A stretch of DNA of 13,373 nucleotides, from NCBI GenBank assembly GCA_000434295.1, contig HF994932.1, positions 1 through 13,373 of the forward strand, written 5' to 3'. The position numbers and the translations under genes are program-made. The notes beneath the pieces were generated by a model. It made no database searches and had not been told where the DNA came from. It saw only the letters and a program-made list of their open reading frames with translations. The first letter of the stretch is position 1; every line of letters starts with the position of its first letter. Below are positions 1 to 5,161 of the stretch, in pieces. Origin of the DNA: Acetobacter sp. CAG:977 (GTDB lineage: Bacteria > Pseudomonadota > Alphaproteobacteria > CAAGCB01 > CAG-977).

Positions 1-1
1 C

Positions 2-175
2 GCCCCCTATGTCAACGTCGGCGACACCGTGTCCGCAGATCAGACTTTGTTCCTGATCGAAGCCATGAAAACCTTTAATCCCGTCAAAGCACCGAAAGCC
101 GGCAAGGTCGTTAAAATTTTGGTCTCTGACCGCAACCCCGTCGAATACGACGAACCCCTGCTGATTTTGGAATAA
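2..175 (+). CDS. accB: Biotin carboxyl carrier protein of acetyl-CoA carboxylase, C-terminal part
   Basis: Partial gene running in from the left edge; only the last 57 codons are present. The protein carries biotin on a lysine and shuttles carboxyl groups between biotin carboxylase (AccC) and the carboxyltransferase in the first step of fatty acid synthesis, in the cytoplasm. The visible part is the end of the biotinyl domain. The biotin attachment motif EAMK lies near positions 59-70, followed by TFNPV and the closing strands, which end in LLILE before a TAA stop. AccB has the EAMK(M/T) form of the motif. The accC start codon follows 3 bp after the stop, so the two genes are almost certainly cotranscribed and translationally coupled. 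Another biotinyl-domain protein is possible in principle, but the accC neighbour makes accB nearly certain. Confidence 0.95.
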   Translation, partial: APYVNVGDTVSADQTLFLIEAMKTFNPVKAPKAGKVVKILVSDRNPVEYDEPLLILE

Positions 176-178
176 AAA

Positions 179-1537
179 ATGTTTGAAAAAGTCCTGATTG
201 CAAACCGCGGGGAAATCGCCCTGCGCATTCACAGAGCCTGTCGGGAAATGGGCATTAAAACCGTCGCCGTCCATTCAACGGCCGACGCCGACGCCATGCA
301 CGTCCGCATGGCCGACGAAGCAATCTGCATCGGCCCCGCTCCGGCTAAGGACTCGTACCTGAATAAAGCCGCCATCATTACGGCAGCTCTGATCTCCGGC
401 GCCGACGCCATTCACCCGGGATACGGATTTTTGTCAGAAAACGCCGACTTTGCGGAAATGGTTCGCGAACACGGTCTGACCTTTATCGGTCCGACGCCCG
501 AAATGATGCGTACCATGGGCGACAAAATCACCGCAAAACGCGCCGCCATGGAAGCAGGCTTACCCGTCGTTCCGGGTTCCGACGGAGGCGTTCCCACCGT
601 TGAAGACGCTCTGGAAGCTTCCGAAAAAATGGGCTATCCCGTCTTGATCAAAGCAACAGCCGGCGGCGGCGGTAAAGGCATGAAAATCGCCAGAAACGCC
701 GAAGAATTGCCCGAAGCCTATCGTCTGGCTCGCGCCGAAGCAAAAGCCGCTTTCACCAACGACGAAGTCTATATCGAAAAATACCTCGAAAACCCCAGAC
801 ACGTCGAAATGCAGGTTCTGGCGGATAACTACGGCAACGTCGTCCATCTGGGCGAACGCGACTGTTCGATGCAGCGCAGAAACCAAAAAGTGCTGGAAGA
901 AACGCCCTGTCCCGCGTTGAACGCAGAACAGCGCAAAAAAATCGGCAACATCGTTACAACAGCCATGAAAAATCTGGGCTACAGCAACGTCGGAACAATC
1001 GAATTCCTGTATGAAAACGGCGAATTCTATTTCATCGAAATGAATACCCGTTTGCAGGTCGAACATCCCATTACGGAAATGGTTACCGGCATCGACTTGG
1101 TACGCGAACAAATCCGTGTCGCAAGCGGCGCTCACCTGAATTATACTCAGGATGACGTCCATTTCGACGGATGCGCCATCGAATGCCGCATCAACGCGGA
1201 AGATCCGTTCACGTTTGCGCCGTCGCCCGGAACCATTAAGTGGTGGCATGCCCCCGGCGGATTGTGGGTGCGCGTCGATTCCGGAATGTATACGGGATAT
1301 AAAATTCCCCCGCACTACGACAGCATGATCGCAAAGCTGATCGTGTTCGGAAAAACCAGAAACGGTTGCCTGATGCGGTTGCACCGCGCCATTGACGAAT
1401 TCGTCATCGAAGGCGTGAAAACAACTCTGCCTTTGCATAAAGAAATTATTTCCAGCCCCGATTTTATCGACGGGAATTACAATATTCACTGGCTGGAAAA
1501 ATTCCTGCAAAAATTTCAGGATAAAAAGTCCGATTAA
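179..1537 (+). CDS. accC: Acetyl-CoA carboxylase, biotin carboxylase subunit
   Basis: This ATP-grasp enzyme carboxylates the biotin of AccB using ATP and bicarbonate, the first half-reaction of acetyl-CoA carboxylase. The 452 residues match the usual length (about 447-450). The N-terminal domain starts KVLIANRGEIALR. The glycine-rich ATP loop GGGGKGMKIA is near residue 162. The segment HLGERDCSMQRRNQK carries the lysine equivalent to E. coli K238. The metal and biotin site EMNTRLQVEHP starts at residue 287, with E287, R291 and E295 corresponding to E. coli E288, R292 and E296. ECRINAEDP carries the conserved arginine near 337. The ATG lies 3 bp after accB, with GGA just upstream as a weak ribosome site. 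The aat start codon directly abuts the TAA stop. Nothing is missing from the active site. Identification is very secure. Confidence 0.98.
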   Translation: MFEKVLIANRGEIALRIHRACREMGIKTVAVHSTADADAMHVRMADEAICIGPAPAKDSYLNKAAIITAALISGADAIHPGYGFLSENADFAEMVREHGLTFIGPTPEMMRTMGDKITAKRAAMEAGLPVVPGSDGGVPTVEDALEASEKMGYPVLIKATAGGGGKGMKIARNAEELPEAYRLARAEAKAAFTNDEVYIEKYLENPRHVEMQVLADNYGNVVHLGERDCSMQRRNQKVLEETPCPALNAEQRKKIGNIVTTAMKNLGYSNVGTIEFLYENGEFYFIEMNTRLQVEHPITEMVTGIDLVREQIRVASGAHLNYTQDDVHFDGCAIECRINAEDPFTFAPSPGTIKWWHAPGGLWVRVDSGMYTGYKIPPHYDSMIAKLIVFGKTRNGCLMRLHRAIDEFVIEGVKTTLPLHKEIISSPDFIDGNYNIHWLEKFLQKFQDKKSD

Positions 1538-2122
1538 ATGACAAAAGGGAAACTGGATCCCGAATTGTTGTTGACGGCTTACGCATCGGGCGTGTTCCCG
1601 ATGGCGGAACATAAACAGGACGCCTCTGTTTTTTGGGTGGAACCCAAACGCAGAGGCGTTTTGCCGTTGGACGGTTTTCATATTTCGCATTCCATGCGGC
1701 GATTTTTAAAAAAAGGTGTTTTTCAGGTTACGTTTGACACCGCGTTTAAAGACGTTATGGAAGCGTGCGCCGATCGTGAAGAAACATGGATTAACGGTCA
1801 AATTTTGGAAGGATATTGCCGATTGTTCGAGCTGGGGTTCGCTCACAGCGTCGAAACGCGCAAAGACGGTCGTTTGATCGGAGGGTTATACGGTGTTTCT
1901 TTGGGCGGCGCATTTTTCGGCGAAAGCATGTTTTCAAAAGAAACCAATGCTTCCAAAACGGCATTGTGCGCTTTGGTCGCCCGTTTAAAAGAAAAAGGGT
2001 TTGTTTTATTGGATACGCAATTTCTGACATCGCATCTGGCGTCTTTGGGCGGCATTGAAATTCCTCAGGAAGAATATTTAGAACAATTAAAAAAAGCATT
2101 ACATCTAAATGTTATGTTTTGA
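1538..2122 (+). CDS. aat: Leucyl/phenylalanyl-tRNA--protein transferase
   Basis: Aat transfers leucine or phenylalanine from aminoacyl-tRNA to proteins with N-terminal Arg or Lys, marking them for ClpS/ClpAP degradation (bacterial N-end rule); it acts in the cytoplasm. Family motifs appear in order: LLTAYASGVFPMA near residues 11-23, FWVEPKRRGVLPLD near 32-45, ETWI near 82, GLYGVSLGGAFFGESMFS near 117-134 and LDTQFLTSHLASLGG near 157-171. The 194 residues are at the short end for the family, as is common in Alphaproteobacteria. The ATG follows the accC stop with no gap (TAAATG), so translation is probably coupled to accC. From memory, accB-accC-aat is a common alphaproteobacterial arrangement. 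The stop codon overlaps the candidate -35 region of the ferritin gene. Confidence 0.96.
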   Translation: MTKGKLDPELLLTAYASGVFPMAEHKQDASVFWVEPKRRGVLPLDGFHISHSMRRFLKKGVFQVTFDTAFKDVMEACADREETWINGQILEGYCRLFELGFAHSVETRKDGRLIGGLYGVSLGGAFFGESMFSKETNASKTALCALVARLKEKGFVLLDTQFLTSHLASLGGIEIPQEEYLEQLKKALHLNVMF

Positions 2123-2145
2123 TTTTTTAAAAATTATGATATAGT
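2119..2145 (+). promoter_or_regulatory. Possible ferritin promoter
   Basis: The short AT-rich gap between aat and ferritin holds TTGATT at 2119-2124, overlapping the aat stop, and two overlapping -10-like hexamers: TATGAT at 2135-2140 and TATAGT at 2140-2145. Spacing to TATAGT is only 15 bp, so the assignment is weak. I see no clear iron-responsive operator. Confidence 0.35.
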
Positions 2146-2165
2146 TATCTTCGGATTGAAATTTT

Positions 2166-2172
2166 AAAGGAG
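2166..2172 (+). promoter_or_regulatory. Ribosome binding site of ferritin
   Basis: AAAGGAG lies 7 bp before the ATG at 2180. It is the best Shine-Dalgarno sequence on the plus strand of this window and fixes the ferritin start. Confidence 0.8.
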
Positions 2173-2179
2173 AAAACAG

Positions 2180-2677
2180 ATGCGCATATCTGAAAATTTG
2201 CAAAAAGCTCTTAACGCTCAAATCAAAGCCGAATTGGATTCCGCTTATTTGTATTTGGGAATGGCGAACTGGCTTCAGGGAAAGAATTTTTCCGGCATGG
2301 CTCATTGGTTCCGCGTTCAAGCAAAAGAAGAACAAGAACATGCGATGAAAATTCACGATTACCTGATTGAGCGCGGCGTAACGCCGGTATTGTTATCGGT
2401 TGAAGCGCCGAAAACAAATTGGAACAGTGTGGCGGACGTTTTCAAAAAAGCCTATGAACACGAATGCGATGTTACGAAAATGATTTACGATTTGGTTGAC
2501 ATGGCAACTGCGGACAAAGACTATGCCAGCATTTCGATGTTGCAGTGGTTTGTTAACGAACAGGTTGAAGAAGAAGCTCAATCTTGCGAACTGGCAGAAA
2601 CTTCGGCAGCGATCGGAGAATCTCTGTCCGGGTTGATGGTTTTTGACCAACGTTTGGGCGCCCGCAAAGAAGACTGA
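2180..2677 (+). CDS. ftnA: Non-heme bacterial ferritin
   Basis: A 24-mer iron-storage protein that oxidises Fe(II) at a diiron ferroxidase centre and stores it as a ferric mineral in the cytoplasm. The 165 residues form one four-helix ferritin domain of the usual length. With a one-residue offset, every E. coli FtnA ligand is present: site A/B residues E18, E51, H54, E95 and Q128, and third-site residues E50, E127, E130 and E131. The aromatic Y25 is also kept. No heme-binding methionine of the bacterioferritin type is apparent at the subunit-interface position, so FtnA fits better than Bfr. The gene is set off from aat by 57 bp, has its own strong ribosome site and ends at a clear terminator, so it is probably a single-gene unit. 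With the rubrerythrin at 10.6-11.2 kb it suggests a need to control iron and peroxide. Confidence 0.96.
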   Translation: MRISENLQKALNAQIKAELDSAYLYLGMANWLQGKNFSGMAHWFRVQAKEEQEHAMKIHDYLIERGVTPVLLSVEAPKTNWNSVADVFKKAYEHECDVTKMIYDLVDMATADKDYASISMLQWFVNEQVEEEAQSCELAETSAAIGESLSGLMVFDQRLGARKED

Positions 2678-2696
2678 TCCCCGAAATAACTTCCTC

Positions 2697-2731
2697 AAAA
2701 AGCCCCTTGCCGAACAAAGGGGCTTTTTTTG
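2697..2731 (+). terminator. Rho-independent terminator after ferritin
   Basis: An 8-bp stem, AGCCCCTT (2701-2708) with AAGGGGCT (2717-2724), has an 8-nt loop and is followed by seven T. It is preceded by an A-run, so it could work on both strands. It lies 23 bp after the ferritin stop. Confidence 0.92.
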
Positions 2732-2774
2732 TTGTTCGATGCACGGATAAAAACAGGTTTATGTTTAAAATACA

Positions 2775-4817
2775 TTGCATTACACTGAAATACGGTCTGA
2801 ATCGTTACGGAGTTTGAAAAACGTGTCCGAACCTTTGAATTTATCCTTTAACCCTTCCGCTTTGCGCATTTGCGACAGTTCTCCCGTCAAAGTAACCTTT
2901 CTTCGGGCTTCTCCGGATCAACACCATATTTTGGGGTTTTATACCGTTGACGGAAACGCCTTCAAAGATATCAGGCTGTTGTTTCCGGACGCAGGAAACG
3001 ATACGTTGATTCCTAATGTCAGCTCGGTTTTCTTAGGGAACCGACTGAACGGAAAAACGCCCGTTTTTTTTCTGATTGAAAACGGATACGCCCTTAATTC
3101 AAACGGGGAATGGTTTGCCGATGCCGCCGCGGGAAAAAACGGATTTTGGAAATTCTTAACGCCCTGCTCCGCAAAAGGAGCTTTCCCCGTTCTGGAACGC
3201 GGCGAAACCGTATGGAAAACAGACCCTGAAACAACCGTCGAGCCCGCCGAAGACGCAAGATTGGGTTCCGAACGCCCCGTACTGGCTTGGCAATCAAACG
3301 ACGGGCGGCTGTTCTTGCCGAAAGGAAACCTTTATCACAGCTTCGGTTACGGAATTTATCCCAAAATGAATCCCGACGCCGAACGGCATGCCGTCTTGAT
3401 TCCCGAAGGCGAATTGTCTTCCGTCATTTTAAATTTCGCCACGGCGAAAACAAACCTGATCGAAACGTCGCCCGCTTTGTCGGTGCGCCTGCAAATCGGA
3501 GAAAGAAACTTTGACGCATTAACCAGAAACCGCGTCGCGTGCTTCATTCCGTTGAATTTGGCTAAAGAAACCTTAGTCGAAGAAATGACCGTTTCTTTGC
3601 CCGAAACATGCTCCGAATCTTTGTTCATCGAAGGGTTGGAAGACCAAACGTCCCTGCCCGTTGCTCAAAGGACTTTTGACGTTGTTAAAGCGGAACATTC
3701 TTTGACTTTGCGCGCGGACGCCCCGGCTTATGTTTACGATGCGTTGTATTCCATGGTGAAAATCCGCACCAGTTCTCCCGAAGCGTCGGAAACTTCCGTC
3801 CGCGTTTTGTTAAAAACGGCGCGCGGCGACATCATTCGCGAAGGAAATGTCGCTTTGTTGTCCGAAAATATGTTGTCGGGAACGATTTTTTCCTCTCTGC
3901 CCACGACATTGCCCGTATCCGATGCGGATCAGTCCTCGGCGATCAAGCGCATCGTTTCCGCCGAACAAAACGCCGATCCGTTACCTGCTTTTTTGGTTGA
4001 AGAAACGACATCGCCGGCATCTTTGGTAAAAACGGCGGCATCGTTGCTGATGAAAAGCGCTCCGAACGGAAAAACGGCTTTGATTACGGGCGGAGCGAAA
4101 CGCGTCGGACGCGCCGTCGCTTTCGGATTGGCAAGACGCGGTTGGAACGTCTTGATTCATTGCAGAGCTTCGGTCAGCGAAGCGGGACGGCTGGTCGAAG
4201 AATTACGGCAAACCTGCGGGGTCAAAGCCGCTTATGTCAAAGCCGATTTTTCCGATGCCGCAGAATTGGAAAAATTCATTCCGTCCGTTGTCGAAACTTA
4301 CGGCAGTTTTGATGCTTTGATTAACAATGCCGCCGTCTTTGAAGCAGATTCATTCATGACGTGTACGCCCGAAACATGGGCGGCGAACATGACAATAAAT
4401 CTGCAAGTGCCTTTTATGCTGTCTCAGGCATTTGTCCGCCAGCTGTCCAAAGATAAAAACGGCGACATCGTTAATATTCTGGATCAGCGGGTACTTAATC
4501 CGACGCCGTACTTTACGTCATATACGCTGAGCAAATCGGGATTGGCTTTGCTGACAAAAACGGCGGCGTTGGCTTTGGCGCCGCAGGTCAAGGTCAATGC
4601 CGTTGCGCCGGGCGACGTTTTCCCGACGCCGAAACAATCAAAATCCGATTTTGAACGGCGTTGCATGCAGACGCCTCTGGGAAAAGCCTGTCCCGCCGAC
4701 GAAATCGCCGATGCCGTTGCGTTGATTTTGGATTCTTCGTGCATGACGGGGCAAATTCTGGCTTTGGACAGCGGACAAAGTCTGAATTGGAGTTTTGAAA
4801 ACAAAGCTCAAAAATGA
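2775..4817 (+). CDS. Fusion protein: DUF4114-like N-terminal region plus FolM/pteridine-reductase-type SDR
   Basis: One unbroken frame of 680 codons. Residues about 37-130 resemble DUF4114: LGFYTVDGN, then DIRLLFPDAGN, then VFFLIENGY. A second beta-rich stretch follows to about 400, including LAWQSNDGRLFL and RHAVLIPEGEL. There is no signal peptide. Residues about 426-675 are a complete short-chain dehydrogenase/reductase: the NADPH motif TGGAKRVG at 438-445 fits the TGX3RXG signature of pteridine reductases, NNAAVFEAD follows, and the catalytic set is D570, Y583 and K587. The D-x12-Y-x3-K spacing matches PTR1/FolM, where Asp replaces the usual Ser. The likely reaction is NADPH reduction of dihydrofolate or dihydromonapterin (inference). 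TTG at 2775 is the first possible start; GTG at 2823 with CGGAG upstream is a good alternative. An internal ATG at 4050 could start a stand-alone SDR but lacks a clear ribosome site. From memory, an SDR usually precedes uvrC in Alphaproteobacteria; the N-terminal addition is the odd part. Confidence 0.85.
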   Translation: MHYTEIRSESLRSLKNVSEPLNLSFNPSALRICDSSPVKVTFLRASPDQHHILGFYTVDGNAFKDIRLLFPDAGNDTLIPNVSSVFLGNRLNGKTPVFFLIENGYALNSNGEWFADAAAGKNGFWKFLTPCSAKGAFPVLERGETVWKTDPETTVEPAEDARLGSERPVLAWQSNDGRLFLPKGNLYHSFGYGIYPKMNPDAERHAVLIPEGELSSVILNFATAKTNLIETSPALSVRLQIGERNFDALTRNRVACFIPLNLAKETLVEEMTVSLPETCSESLFIEGLEDQTSLPVAQRTFDVVKAEHSLTLRADAPAYVYDALYSMVKIRTSSPEASETSVRVLLKTARGDIIREGNVALLSENMLSGTIFSSLPTTLPVSDADQSSAIKRIVSAEQNADPLPAFLVEETTSPASLVKTAASLLMKSAPNGKTALITGGAKRVGRAVAFGLARRGWNVLIHCRASVSEAGRLVEELRQTCGVKAAYVKADFSDAAELEKFIPSVVETYGSFDALINNAAVFEADSFMTCTPETWAANMTINLQVPFMLSQAFVRQLSKDKNGDIVNILDQRVLNPTPYFTSYTLSKSGLALLTKTAALALAPQVKVNAVAPGDVFPTPKQSKSDFERRCMQTPLGKACPADEIADAVALILDSSCMTGQILALDSGQSLNWSFENKAQK

Positions 4818-4821
4818 CGAT

Positions 4822-4856
4822 TCGCGCCTTTGGTTTTTTCCCAAAAAAAGGCGCGA
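4822..4856 (+). terminator. Hairpin after the SDR fusion gene, probable terminator
   Basis: A 10-bp perfect inverted repeat (4822-4831 with 4847-4856, core CGCGCCTTT/AAAGGCGCG) starts 4 bp after the stop codon. The loop can fold further through T6/A6. No T-run follows directly, so it may terminate poorly or act as an RNA 3' end stabiliser. Confidence 0.6.
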
Positions 4857-4891
4857 CTCTTCCGTTTTCAACGAGTCTCTTTCTTTAACAC

Positions 4892-4900
4892 ATATCCACA
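4892..4900 (+). promoter_or_regulatory. DnaA-box-like site (8/9)
   Basis: ATATCCACA differs from the E. coli consensus TTATCCACA only at the first base. It lies at the left of the AT-rich block. Confidence 0.4.
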
Positions 4901-4933
4901 GGAGAAAAGGAAACTTAAAAACACGCAAAAAGG

Positions 4934-4979
4934 AATCAAGATAAAAAAATTAAAAATTTTTAAAAAAAATATCTTGATT
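4934..4979. repeat. 46-bp AT-rich dyad
   Basis: Arms AATCAAGATA (4934-4943) and TATCTTGATT (4970-4979) are perfect inverted repeats. The centre TTAAAAATTTTTAA (4950-4963) is itself a perfect palindrome on the same axis. Only the six A/A pairs between (4944-4949 and 4964-4969) break the symmetry. There is almost no G or C inside, so it would melt easily. Confidence 0.75.
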
Positions 4980-5012
4980 ATAAAAAACGTAGTTTATTCA
5001 ATACGTTATATG

Positions 5013-5035
5013 AATTGCCTTATTTTAAGGCAATT
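5013..5035. repeat. 10-bp perfect hairpin
   Basis: AATTGCCTTA (5013-5022) and TAAGGCAATT (5026-5035) flank a TTT loop. No T-run follows on the plus strand, so it does not look like a standard terminator. Confidence 0.7.
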
Positions 5036-5045
5036 TGATAAAATG

Positions 5046-5060
5046 TTAAGGAAAGCTTAA
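5046..5060 (+). promoter_or_regulatory. CtrA-type box TTAA-N7-TTAA
   Basis: TTAAGGAAAGCTTAA fits the full CtrA consensus TTAA-N7-TTAA exactly. CtrA is the alphaproteobacterial cell-cycle regulator that represses the Caulobacter origin and controls many promoters. A second, imperfect pair (TTAA-N7-ATAA) lies at 5139-5153, just before uvrC. In AT-rich DNA such a match can arise by chance. Confidence 0.45.
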
Positions 5061-5072
5061 AGGAAGGGTTTA

Positions 5073-5085
5073 TATCAACACGTTA
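5073..5085 (+). promoter_or_regulatory. IHF consensus match
   Basis: TATCAACACGTTA fits WATCAANNNNTTR at every defined position and overlaps the first three bases of the DnaA box. IHF bends DNA at many origins and promoters. Confidence 0.4.
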
Positions 5086-5091
5086 TCCACA
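5083..5091 (+). promoter_or_regulatory. Perfect DnaA box
   Basis: TTATCCACA is identical to the strong E. coli DnaA-box consensus. A second near match starts 12 bp downstream in the same orientation. Confidence 0.6.
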
Positions 5092-5094
5092 TAC

Positions 5095-5116
5095 TTATCC
5101 CCAAATTTGGGGACAA
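5095..5116. repeat. DnaA-like palindrome
   Basis: TCCCCAAATTTGGGGA (5098-5113) is a perfect 16-bp palindrome. It places TTATCCCCA (5095-5103, 8/9 DnaA box) face to face with the reverse of TTGTCCCCA (5108-5116, 7/9). The TCCCCA core also resembles the weak W-boxes reported for the Caulobacter origin. Confidence 0.55.
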
Positions 5117-5161
5117 CTGTGAAAAAAAGCATAATATTTTAAAAAAGGCATAAGAATCAAT

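Larger units (their letters stand above)
4860..5161. other. AT-rich intergenic region with DnaA, CtrA and IHF-type sites: candidate replication origin
   Basis: The gap of 344 bp between the SDR gene and uvrC holds no credible gene. It contains an exact DnaA box (5083-5091), near matches at 4892-4900 (ATATCCACA) and 5095-5103 (TTATCCCCA), an exact CtrA-type TTAA-N7-TTAA (5046-5060) and an exact IHF consensus match (5073-5085). It also has a very AT-rich block with a 46-bp dyad (4934-4979), a 10-bp hairpin (5013-5035), a 16-bp palindrome (5098-5113) and GANTC sites at 4855, 4873, 4933 and 5154 (the outer ones just beyond the left limit or near uvrC). This combination recalls the Caulobacter origin. 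Against it, genes on both sides run in the same direction and uvrC is not a classic origin neighbour. A DnaA/CtrA-controlled uvrC promoter is the main alternative. Confidence 0.45.

Noticed and set aside
560..1690. Long open frame of 376 codons on the minus strand
   Set aside because: It lies opposite accC and the start of aat, both with full catalytic motifs. The translation is rich in Phe, Gln and Cys and matches no family; it is a shadow of codon bias.
2761..2817. 18-codon leader frame (ATG 2761) just before the DUF4114-SDR gene
   Set aside because: The AGG upstream is only about 3 bp from the ATG, the peptide has no regulatory run of residues, and a likely promoter -10 (TAAAAT, 2766-2771) overlaps it. 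It could be coupled to GTG 2823, but nothing supports it.
3061..3080. T8 run inside the DUF4114-like region as a second slippage switch
   Set aside because: The frame is intact across it and eight T in an AT-tolerant Phe-Phe stretch is not unusual. No sign of switching.
4830..5060. 76-codon plus-strand frame in the gap before uvrC
   Set aside because: It starts at TTG inside a hairpin, has no ribosome site, consists mostly of Lys, Ile and Asn, and crosses the AT dyad and hairpin. It is not coding.
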